Below, piece by piece: positions 45,508 to 56,796 of a stretch of DNA of 64,000 nucleotides. The notes beneath the pieces were generated by a model. It saw only the letters and a program-made list of their open reading frames with translations. It did not search any database and was not told where the DNA came from. Position 1 is the stretch's first letter; the number at the start of each line of letters is the position of its first letter. The stretch lies in contig JAMPIT010000894.1 of assembly GCA_026261815.1 (NCBI GenBank), forward strand, positions 53,383,147-53,447,146. The letters are read 5' to 3'. The translations under genes were made by a program, and so were the position numbers. This DNA comes from Monarcha castaneiventris obscurior (Eukaryota > Chordata > Aves > Passeriformes > Monarchidae).

Positions 45508-45515
45508 TGACGTCA
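45508..45515. promoter_or_regulatory. Consensus cAMP-response element
   Basis: TGACGTCA is the full palindromic CRE. A related GTGACGTAG lies about 30 bases to its left. Both fall in the CpG island between PITPNM1 and the 3' end of CDK2AP2. Confidence 0.6.
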
Positions 45516-45789
45516 GAGAGCGGAAGGCAGCGAGCGCCACTCACGGGCGCTCCGCGTGTACCGGCACCGCCGCCCCCGGAAAAACCCGGTGCTTTATTTA
45601 AAAAGCCACTTTTTAAAAGTGATCAAAGAGTGGTTTGATCGCTCCCGCACCTCTCAGCTCTGGGACACCCACCCAGCTCCGGCTCCAAACCCTTCCCCGA
45701 CTCCCCCCCACCTCCACGCCGCGTCCCACCATCACCACCGGGACCCACCCCCGGCGGGGACACACCGAGGCCAAGTCCCAACATTGTCC
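45516..45789. other. Short gap upstream of PITPNM1, downstream of CDK2AP2
   Basis: Includes an AT-rich stretch (45590-45640) with another minus-strand AATAAA at about 45593, a possible distal polyadenylation site for CDK2AP2. No gene is seen. Confidence 0.4.
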
Positions 45790-45795
45790 TTTATT
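45790..45795 (-). terminator. CDK2AP2 polyadenylation signal
   Basis: Minus-strand AATAAA lies about 125 bases past the CDK2AP2 stop codon. Confidence 0.7.
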
Positions 45796-45920
45796 TATAA
45801 AAACACGCATTTATAAAGAGCGGAGAGCGCGGGGAGCGGGGGGCTCGGGCAGCAGGGCGGCCCCCCCGCCCCCGCCGCCACCACCGGGGGTTCCCGGGGG
45901 GTCCCGGGTGGCAGCTGCCG

Positions 45921-46673
45921 TTACGTGCGGGCGTTCCGCTCTGTCTCTGCCAGGCACTCCCTGACCAGCGCCCGGGCGTGGATGATCCCTGCGGGGAGAA
46001 GCACAGGCACACCTCGAGTCACACTCCAGTCGCTCCCCACGGGGCTGGGGAACCCCGGGGGCGCAGCCCCGGCGGCCGCCCGGTTCCCCTCCCCGCCCCT
46101 ACCCCGCTTCAGCCGCTCCATGGCGCTCTTGCTGCCAGCGTAGGTGGGCCGGATCTCCTTCCCCATCTCCTCGATGACCGAGAGCAGGTCGGTGTAGGTG
46201 CTCTGCGAGCCCTGCGCCCCGGGGGGCTTCATGGCCTGCGGGAACAGGGGGACACGGAGGGACGGAGGGGCTGGGGGCCGCCGCCGCCGCCGCGCCCGGT
46301 CCCACCGGCCCCGGCCCCGCGCCTCACCTGCACGTAGCCCATGGACGGCGGCCCGAAGTCATTGAAGAGCGGCCGGAAAGGGGCGGCGGCGCCGGGGACG
46401 GAACCGGAGGGCGACGGGACACTCGTGGCTGCGGGAAACTCAGGGTCACGGCCGCACTCCCCTTTCCCCGACACCTCCCTCACCCGGTACCATCCCTTCC
46501 CGGGGTACCCCCCTCCGTGCCCCCCGCTCTCTCTCTGCTCCCGCTGCCCCTCGTCCCCCGCGGTTACCGGGGGTTCTCTCACCGGCGGACGGTGCCCCGG
46601 GCCCCGGCGGGGCGGGGCTGGCGCTGGCGGCTCCGGGGGTAGCGGGGGCGGGAGCGATGGGCTTGTAGGACAT
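45921..46673 (-). CDS. CDK2AP2: Cyclin-dependent kinase 2-associated protein 2
   Basis: CDK2AP2 (DOC-1R) is a small nuclear protein related to CDK2AP1, a subunit of the NuRD chromatin complex and an inhibitor of CDK2. Four exons, 46583-46673, 46328-46428, 46103-46235 and 45921-45988, encode 130 residues; the human protein has 126. The N-terminus [14 protein letters not shown] and the proline- and alanine-rich linker are followed by the conserved [18 protein letters not shown] and [20 protein letters not shown]. The end is [13 protein letters not shown]. Splice phases agree throughout. Promoter motifs lie at 47025-47085. Confidence 0.97.
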
Positions 46674-47024
46674 CCCCGACTGCCGCCCGCCGCTCCCGGA
46701 TCCCTGGAGCCCCGCGGCGGGGGTCGGCGTGCGGCCCCCGCGCTCGCCCCGCCGGTGGTATCGCCGGTGCCCGCCTCTCTTCAGCTCAGCTCGGCCCCGC
46801 TCGGCCCGGCGGGAAGCCGGGAACCGGAGCGGAGCGCGGCGGCCCCGGTTCCCGGTAGCGCTGCGCGGCCCCGGCCTGACCCAGGTCTCTCCCCCCCTCC
46901 GCCGGCGCTCGCGGTGATGACGCGGCCGCGTCACGCGCTCGACGTCATCACGCCGCCGCGCGCCCGCCGGCCGGTCACCGTGGAGACGAGCGGCGTCGGC
47001 CCCGCCCCCTCGGTGCCTCCCCGA

Positions 47025-47085
47025 TCACGTGACCACGCAGGCCACGCCCCGTCGCTCGGCGGGGGACCTCCGAGGGTCACGTGAC
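47025..47085. promoter_or_regulatory. Pair of palindromic E-boxes upstream of CDK2AP2
   Basis: TCACGTGA lies at 47025-47032 and the 10-base palindrome GTCACGTGAC at 47076-47085. Both match USF/MITF/TFE sites, the second also the lysosomal CLEAR element. They lie about 350-410 bases upstream of the CDK2AP2 start codon, at the edge of the minisatellite. Confidence 0.6.
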
Positions 47086-47107
47086 TGACCGGCGCCACCG
47101 CCTCGGG

Positions 47108-48025
47108 GGGGGGCACCGGGAATGGGGGGAGCTGGCAGCGGGAATGGGGGAGAGGGCACCGGGAATGGGGGGAGCTGGCAGCGGGAATGGGGGAGAGGGC
47201 ACCAGGAATGGGGGAGCTGGCACCGGGAACGGGGGGAGAGGGCACCGGGAACGGGGGAGAGGGCACCGGGAATGGGGGAGCTGGCACCGGGAATGGGGGG
47301 AGAGGGCACCCGGAATGGGGGAGCTGGCACCGGGAATGGGGGAGAGGGCACCGGGAATGGGGGAGCTGGCACCGGGAATGGGGGAGAGGGCACCGGGAAT
47401 GGGGGAGCTGGCACCGGGAATGGGGGAGTTGGCACCGGGAACGGGGGGAGAGGGCACCGGGAACGGGGGAGTTGGCACCGGGAACGGGGGGAGAGGGCAC
47501 CGGGAACGGGGGAGAGGGCACCGGGAATGGGGGAGCTGGCACCGGGAATGGGGGGAGAGGGCACCCGGAATGGGGGAGCTGGCACCGGGAATGGGAGAGC
47601 TGGCACCGGGAACGGGGGAGCTGGCACCGGGAATGGGGAGGGGGGCACCGGGAGGGGGGGAGCTGGCAGCGGGAATGGGGGAGCTGGCACCGGGAATGGG
47701 GGGAGCTGGCACCAGGAATGGGGGAGCGGGCACCGGGAATGGGGGAGTTGGCACCGGGAACGGGGGAGAGGGCACGGGGAATGGGGGGAGCTGGCAGCGG
47801 GAATGGGGGAGCTGGCACCGGGAATGGGGGGAGCTGGCACCAGGAATGGGGGAGCGGGCACCGGGAATGGGGGAGTTGGCACCGGGAACGGGGGAGAGGG
47901 CACGGGGAATGGGGGGAGCTGGCAGCGGGAATGGGGGAGCTGGCACCGGGAATGGGAGAGAGGGCACCGGAAAGGGGGGAGCTGGCACCGGGAATGGGGG
48001 AGCTGACACCGGGAATGTGGGGACC
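47108..48025 (+). repeat. 21-bp GC-rich minisatellite, about 43 units
   Basis: The basic unit is GGCACCGGGAATGGGGGAGCT, with a common GAG variant for GCT. The two types alternate to make 42-bp dimers, and longer blocks (for example 47230-47340 and 47450-47560; 47690-47790 and 47815-47900) are repeated as wholes. The plus strand has a run of five or six G in almost every unit. All long open frames across it come from the repeat. Confidence 0.97.
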
Positions 48026-48513
48026 GGGAAGGGGGGACACCGGGAGCGGCACCATCGGCGCCGCCGCGCTCCCCCCGCCTCCAAGCGACCCCGTGCCACC
48101 CCACAGCCCCGAGCCGGCGCCGGTCAGGGCGTCCCGGCTCTGCAGGGGTGAACCCCGGCCCGGAATTTTTGGGGCATCTGCCGCCGCCGGTCCCGGGAAC
48201 CGGCCCCACCTGCCGGCTGTGCATTCCCCGGAGCCCCGTGCCCGCACAGGTGAGGGGTGCCCGGGGTCCCGGCTCCCTGCGGGGCTCCCGTGAGACACAG
48301 TGGGGGTCCGGGGTTTTGGGGCAGACCAGTGGATGATGGCACAATCACCAAGAAACCCACTGGAAACAACATAAAACACGAAACAAAAGTCTGTAGAGAG
48401 AGTTTTATCCTTTCAAAAGGGCAAAATTGGCCCCAAAACTGCAGCCAGGGCAGGGAGGGGTACCTGCAGCAGCCCTGCCTGCAGCTGGCTGAGGCCCTTC
48501 CACCCAGTAATAC
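48026..48513. other. Intergenic stretch between CDK2AP2 and CABP2
   Basis: GC-rich at first, then ordinary. No exon or element recognised. Confidence 0.45.
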
Positions 48514-48519
48514 TTTATT
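48514..48519 (-). terminator. Probable CABP2 polyadenylation signal
   Basis: Minus-strand AATAAA lies about 600 bases past the CABP2 stop, which would give a 3' UTR of that length. Confidence 0.5.
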
Positions 48520-49117
48520 TCTCTCCTCGAGGGTCTCCTGGCCGGGGTGCCAGGAATCTCCCCTGTGCTGGGGGCTGCCAGAACATCCATGAGAGTCTGT
48601 GCTGGCCCCAAAAGGGGAGGGGTGCCTTACCCTAGGCGGTCTGGGGTAGGTCTGAGCTCAAACCACGGTGATGGGGCAGGTTATGCTGTGCAGTCCGCAT
48701 TAAACACGGTGTGGGGGGAGCCGGAGGGGCTCAGCGTGGCATTCAGAGTGGGAATGGAGGCTGGAGAGATGAGCAGCAAGGATAGGAGATAGCAGAAGGA
48801 GAGGGGACCGCGATGGTGTGACTTTTAGGGTGAGGTCAGGGTGGGAAGGGGGATGGTGCAGGGAGAGAGCAGAGATGAGGGTGAGAGTGGTTGAAGCCTG
48901 GCCGAGCCTGTGCCGAAAAGGGTCCCGACATTGGCCCCGGTGCCTCCCGCCACGGTCAGACCTCGGCATCGGAGCAGCTCCAGCACTCGGCCTCACCCCA
49001 GGCTCGGGCGCTGCTGCGCCAGCGCCGCCCCGGCCCCTGGAGCTGGGGGTCCCTCTGTGGCCCCCTCCTCTTCGTAAGGCACGGGGGGCTCGGGTCCCGC
49101 GTTGGCACACACCGCCC

Positions 49118-50303
49118 TCAGCGCGACATCATCCGCACAAACTCTGCCGGGGAAAAAACACACGCGGAACATCCCCGATGTCCCTGGGGGCGCTCCTGGC
49201 CCCTTCCCTGCTCCTACCTTCGAAGTCCACCAGGCCATCACCATTGAGATCCACATCCTTGAGAATCTCATCCACCTCCCGGTAGTTGAGCTGCTGCCCC
49301 AGGAGCTTGCGCATGGCCTCCCGCAGCTCCGGCATGCTGATCTGCCCGTCCCCATTGGTGTCAAACTACGGACAAGGTCCTGTTGCCACTGGCCACCCTT
49401 GGCACGCTGGCAGCCTACCCGTCTGTCCCCCCCCCATCCCCGTACCTCACGGAAGGCGTCACGCAGCTCCTTGATCCCAATCATATCTGCCGTCTCTGCC
49501 AGCATCTTGGGGCCCATCAGCTCCACAAAATCATCAAAATCCACCTTGCCCCCGGCTGCGGCAGGAGGGGGGGTGTCAGCGGGGCATGGGGCAGGGATCG
49601 CTCAGGACCCGCTGCCCCACCACGTACTGATCTGCTGGGACAGCTCGATGAGCTCCATCTCCGTGGGCATGTAGCCCATGGTCCGCATGCACTCGCCCAG
49701 GTCCTTGTAGCTGATGTAGCCATCGTGGTCCTTGTCGAACTCCCGGAACGCCTGCTTCAACTCTGGGGACACCACAGTGTCACCACCGGCACCCCGCCAC
49801 CGCCACCCACCCGGGAGGGACCCCCTCCCCAGCACCTCACCTTCAATCTCCTCGGGCCGCAGCTCCCGGTCCTGGGGAAGAGAAAACGGGAAGAGACGAA
49901 GGAGGGGTCCTACTCCCGGGGATCCCACAGGGATCCTTGCCCTAAGCCCCCCGGGAGTGCGGGCAGCACGCGGGGAGGGGACGGTCGCGTACCCGTTGGG
50001 TGATGGCGATGCTCTGCCGCAGGAAGATGCAGGCCGGCCCCACCAGCCCCTGCAGCACCGAGTATCCCTGCAGCGGGGGGGTCTGTGCCGCGTCCAGCAC
50101 ATCCTCGGGGTCCCCTGCGCCGGAGCCTGGAGCGCCCGAATGCGGCTTCCCATCCTGCGAGTGGAGCGGGCGTCAGGGGCAAGGGGGAGGGCAAGCAGGG
50201 ACCCCATCCTCCTCCTCCTGCTGCTGCTGCTGCCCCGCGGGGTATCCCAGCCCGGCCGTACCTTTGGGAGCCGTCTCTCAGGGGTCTTGGTGCAGTTGCC
50301 CAT
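49118..50303 (-). CDS. CABP2: Calcium-binding protein 2 (EF-hand, CaBP family)
   Basis: CaBPs are calmodulin-like proteins that tune Cav channels; CABP2 acts in hair cells and retina. Seven exons, 50262-50303, 49993-50154, 49841-49871, 49628-49762, 49446-49555, 49218-49365 and 49118-49143, give 217 residues. MGNC at the start is a myristoylation signal. The second exon contains [19 protein letters not shown], typical of CABP2. EF-hand 1 has the loop [14 protein letters not shown]3 [12 protein letters not shown] and EF4 [16 protein letters not shown]2 (GKVDFDDF) lacks a full loop, as expected in this family. The end is FVRMMSR. CABP1 is a paralogue with the same plan, but gene order next to CDK2AP2 and NDUFV1 supports CABP2. 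Confidence 0.93.
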
Positions 50304-51365
50304 GGCTGGGGGCTGCCCCCGCGCCGCAGGACATGCCTGGCCCCGGGGGGGGCTGGCTGGCGCAGACCGTGGGGCTGCCACCGGGGATTTGAGGTTTTTA
50401 TGGAATATCTGGGGATATGCAGGGCAGGCGCGGGGGGGGGGGGCGGGTGCCGCGCCCGCGCGCATAATCCTCCGGATTATTCCCTGCTCGGCCGCCTGCT
50501 CCAGATGTGGGGAGCCGCCCAGCTGTTCTCCAGTCCCGCGGCCACCCTGCGAGGGCACGCAGCATCCCCGGCACCCGCCGTGCCCCGGCCGTGTCCCCGC
50601 CGCCGGTTACCTGCCCAAAAGCGGGGGGCGGCGGGGGCCCCGGCTCCTCGGCAGCCCGCTGACGCTCCATGGGGGACGCGCCACTACGGCTTGACCTCCC
50701 CCGGCTCCCCGCAGTGCCGGGACCCCCGAGCCGAGGGGCCGGGCGGGAGCGGCGGGCACCCCTCCGGCCGGGGCCGTGGTGCCGGGGGCTGCCCCGGCAG
50801 GCGAGGGGCGCGGGGCTGCCGCTGCCGCGCCGCTGCGACCCGCGGAAGAGCAGGAACATCCCGCCCGCTCCCGCTCCCTTCTCCGCACGGCCGGGAGCAA
50901 GCAGGAGGAAACCAGATCCTCCCGAGCCTAAGCTCGCCCCTCGCAGCGACGGGGCCACCGCTGTGCCCGGGCCCCGCCGCATCGCCCGGGAGATCGGGTG
51001 GAGGGCAGCGACCCCCCGGGGCGCCGGGGGAGGAGGGAACCGAGGCTCCCCGGGGGGCTCCGGGGGGGCTCCGGGGGGGCTCCGGGGGGCTCCGGTTTCA
51101 GCGCCGAAACCCGACCCGGGCCCGGCGCGGGCCACGTGCAGCGCGCGGCCAGCGAGGCCACGCCCCATCGGGGCCGCGAGCCCGCCTTTTGGCCACGCCC
51201 CCTCGCGATGGCAACGCCCCCCTCCCGCGATGGCCACGCCCCAAACCCAGGCCCCGGTCCGCCCCCTCCCGGTGACGTCACTGGCGCGCGGCCGGCGCTG
51301 CCCTGACGTGGCCGCGGGGGCGGCTGAAGGTGACGGTGGTCGGTGCCGGTGCCGGTGCCCCCGCC
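50304..51365 (+). promoter_or_regulatory. CpG island between CABP2 and NDUFV1
   Basis: This GC-rich interval separates two divergently transcribed genes. A short array of GGGGGGCTCC-type repeats lies at 51045-51095. A full CRE, TGACGTCA, lies at 51273-51280, about 90 bases before the NDUFV1 ATG. In mammals GSTP1 occupies this interval; no glutathione S-transferase exon is recognisable here. Confidence 0.6.
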
Positions 51366-53727
<2,362 letters not shown>

Positions 53728-53813
53728 GGATTCACCACCACACCTCCCTTCTCCTGCTTGTAAGGGGCTTCTGCGGTGCTGGCAGCACTCAGGGGGCTCT
53801 CCACAGAGTCCTT

Positions 53814-53819
53814 AATAAA
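53814..53819 (+). terminator. NDUFV1 polyadenylation signal
   Basis: Canonical AATAAA lies 87 bases past the NDUFV1 stop codon. Confidence 0.8.
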
Positions 53820-54173
53820 TGCTGCTGTGCTCCCAGGCTCTGCTGTGGACATAAAACGGTGGGAAGGGACTGACAGGGCACAGGGCCTCTGGAGCTGGAG
53901 ATCCCCAGGGATCATGGGGCCACACAGCTGGGGCCCGGATACCTCAGAGGGGAGATCCTGGATTTCCATGAGTCTCCACAGCTCCTCTGTGGGACTGGGG
54001 GTGTGGCAGAGGTGATGGCTGTGGGGTATTAGACACAGTTCCCTCTGTGGGGACCCCACACTCCCTGTCCTGCCGCAGCGGCACCAGGACTCCTCCTCCC
54101 GTGCCTGTGCCAGGGGACAGCTGTCCTGGCCCTGCTCCACAAGTCAGAGCCCAGGGCAGTTCCAAACATGGCT

Positions 54174-54179
54174 TTTACT
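54174..54179 (-). terminator. Possible NUDT8 polyadenylation signal (AGTAAA)
   Basis: The minus strand reads AGTAAA about 105 bases past the NUDT8 stop. This is a known variant hexamer; no AATAAA is nearer. Confidence 0.4.
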
Positions 54180-54283
54180 GAATCACAGTGTGCGACACCG
54201 CTGGGCTCAGAGCCGTTTTCCCCATGCACGGGTGGAGAACCGAGGCACGGGGACCCCACAGGCTCCCCCTGCCCTCTCCCCGC

Positions 54284-55700
54284 TCAGGCCGGGGCTTTCC
54301 GGGGCGGCACGTGGGTCTTCCTGCGGTAGCGGCCGGGCACCAGCAGCTCCAGGGTCAGCTCGGTGACAATGGCTGTGAGCCCCCACACCTTGTGGGGGCC
54401 GTTGAGGAACACGGGCAAGGTGTATCCGTAGCCGCTGGCCGTGCGGAAGTGGGTGTAGCCCTGGTTCTCCTCGCGGAGCAGGTGAGCCAGGGGCAGGGTG
54501 AACACCTCTTCCACCTGTGGGCACAGACTGCAGTGACTGGGACTGGCTGCCGCGGGAAAGGGAGCAGGCCTGGGGAGGAGTCACTCACCTCCTCAGGGTT
54601 GGGGGTCAGCTTCAAGGCCTCCAGCGGCCCCAGGTTGGCCACGACGGGCGCCACGGTCATTCCCTGCTGGAAGGAGTGTCAGCAAGGGACAGGGTGACAC
54701 TCCCTCCCTGAAGTGGCAACCCCTGTGCCTTGACCCCCCTGCAGGCACTCACCATGTGTGCCACCCTCTCACCAGTGCCACTGCCTTGTGTCCTGGCACC
54801 TCGGACCCCCAGAACTCTTGTCACCCATGTCCCTGCTGACCTGTCCCTGTCACCTGTAACCCATCAGCGGTGTGTCCCCGTCACCCAGAATCCCCATCAC
54901 CTCTAACACCTATCACCTGTGTCCCTGTCCCCCCGAACCTGTCACCCATGACCCTGCTGCCTTGTCCCTGTCACCCAGAACCCTTGTTCTGTCACCTGTG
55001 TCCCTACTGCTTTGTCCCTGTTAACTGAACCCCTTTGTGTTCCTGCGGCCTTGTTCCTGTCACCCCTTGTCCCTGTCACCCCAAACCCATCACACCAGAA
55101 CCCTTGTCTCCGTCACCTCGAACCCGTCACCCATGACCCTGCTGCCCTGCCCTTGTCACCCATGACTCTGCCGCCTTCCCTGTCACCTTGAACCCATCCC
55201 TGTGTCCCTGCCGCCTGCCCTTTTGTCCTTGTCCCCGCACGCCCTTGTCCCCCCGCAGCCCCAAGCCCTGCCGTTCCCCGGTACCCGGTCGGGCAGCGTC
55301 CGCAGCTGTCCCCAGACGCTGGTGGCTGCCACCGCCACCCCCAGCTCCTCCCGCGTCTCCCGCAGCGCCGTGGCCACCGCGTCCCCGTCCGCCGGGTCCC
55401 GCCGCCCACCGGGGAAGCTGCGGGAGGGATCGGGGGAGGGGGGGGTCAGGGCCGGCCCGGCCCCGGTGCCCGCTCCCCCCGCCGGTACCTGACGTCGCCG
55501 CTGTGGGGGCCGGCGAGGCGGCGGGAGCGGAGCGTGAAGAGCAGCGCGGGGCGGCCGCGCACCGAGCACAGCGGCACCAGCACCGCGGCCGCCGCCGCCG
55601 CGCCCCCCGCCGCCAGCCGCGCCCGGCACCGCCGCTCGCTGCCGCTGCTCAGCACATCCCCGGCGTCCTCGGCACCGCCGGCACCGCCCGGGCCCGCCAT
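54284..55700 (-). CDS. NUDT8: Nudix hydrolase 8 (mitochondrial CoA diphosphatase)
   Basis: NUDT8 hydrolyses CoA and its esters in mitochondria. Four exons are inferred. Exon 1 starts at 55698-55700 (MAGPGGAGGAEDAGD) and carries VLVPLCSVRGRPALLFTLRS and GPHSGDVR. Exon 2 (about 55287-55420) holds the Nudix box: FPGGRRDPADGDAVATALRE followed by TREELG, giving the GX5EX7REUXEEXGU pattern with aspartate in the first acidic place. Exon 3 (about 54588-54663) is VAPVVANLGPLEALKLTPN. Exon 4 (54284-54516) includes FRTASGYGYTLPVF and GLTAIVTELTLELL, ending RKAPA with stop 54284-54286. NUDT7 is the closest relative with similar chemistry, but position beside NDUFV1 fits NUDT8. Confidence 0.93.
54740..55225 (+). 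repeat. Degenerate minisatellite in NUDT8 intron 2
   Basis: Variants of CTGTCCCTGTCACCCAGAACCCTTGTCAC recur at about 20-30 base spacing over roughly 480 bases. The copies are eroded. Confidence 0.75.
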
Positions 55701-55799
55701 GGCGCCGGCACGGGACGGGGAGGAGCAGCGAGGGAGGCGGGACGCAGGGAGGGACCGGCACCGCCCCCGCACCGAGCCCGGCCCGGCCGCGGCTCTGCT

Positions 55800-56160
55800 G
55801 TCCCGGGGGTGCGACAGCCCTTGCCCGGTGTGTGACAGCCCTTGCCCGGTGTGTGACCCACGTCCCGCCTTTGCAATGTCCCTGCCAGCTGTGCCAGTCC
55901 CGCTCCAGCCGCGCAACAGCCCCCACCAGGGTGTGCAACAGCTCCTGCCTGCTGTGCCGCCGACCCTCCAGCTCTGCAACAACCTTCCGGCTCTGCCGGC
56001 CGTGCAAGTCCCGCTCCAGCCGTGCCATAATCCTCACCACGTGTGCACCGGCCCCTGCCAGCTGCGTGACCCCAGCTCCCGGCTCTACACACCCTCCCTG
56101 GGTGTGCAAACCTCCGGCCAGGCGTGCAGTGCTCACCTCTGCCCCCTCCATGCAAGGACC
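55800..56160 (+). repeat. Degenerate C-rich repeat upstream of NUDT8
   Basis: TGCCAGCTGTGCCAGTCCCGCTCCAGC-like phrases recur (for example CCCGCTCCAGCCGCGCAACA and CCCGCTCCAGCCGTGCCATA). GTGTGACAGCCCTTGCCCG is duplicated in tandem at about 55808-55850. No exon is seen between NUDT8 and MTCH2. Confidence 0.55.
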
Positions 56161-56164
56161 CTGC

Positions 56165-56445
56165 CAGGAAATATATATTTCCCTGCCAAGGAAAATGTAA
56201 GTTGGATATAGGTTGGATATTAGAAAAAAGATTTTTACAGAAAGAGGGATAAAATATTGGAATGGTTTACCCGGAGAGGTGGTGGAATCACCATCCCTGG
56301 ACGTGTTTAAAAAGAGATTGGACGTGGCACTCGGTGCCATGGTTTAGTTTAGTTGAGGTGTTCGGACATGGGTTGGACTTGATGATCTTGAAGGTCTCTT
56401 CCAACCTGGTGATTCTGTGATCCTGTGATTCTGCGTCCAACAACC
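56165..56445 (+). mobile_element. CR1 LINE 3' fragment between NUDT8 and MTCH2
   Basis: It reads AGGTGGTGGAATCACCATCCCTGGACGTGTTTAAAAAGA and then GGGTTGGACTTGATGATCTTGAAGGTCTCTTCCAACCTGG, ending with the ATTCTGTG octamer tail (GTGATTCTGTGATCCTGTGATTCTGCG). It is in sense orientation, with the complete 3' end. Confidence 0.93.
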
Positions 56446-56796
56446 CCTTCCAGGCACACATTCCCCCCACTTCTGACAGCCCCCACGTGCCACAGGCCCT
56501 CTGTGTCACCAGCCTCGTGTCCCCTCGTGCCTGGGGTTTGTCAGGGAATTTTCCTTGTGGAAGCAGCCTCAACAGTGTCTGAGGCTGGGAAAAGGCTCCT
56601 GGATAAATCAGGGAATGCTGGTGACCGGCCAGCCGCACTTCCCAGGAAACCCCCACGAACAGAGACTCTCACAACTGCACCTTCAGCTCTCAGCAGGAAA
56701 TGATTTTTAAAAAACTTTATAGAAATCATCACTCTCCATGATTCTTTGCTTCCAGAGCCCGGCATTGGCTCCACAATCCCACTCCCATCTCTGGAA

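Noticed and set aside
46931..48379. Long open frames over the minisatellite in several frames on both strands
   Set aside because: They arise because the 21-bp unit is a multiple of three and lacks stops. The translations are pure repeats.
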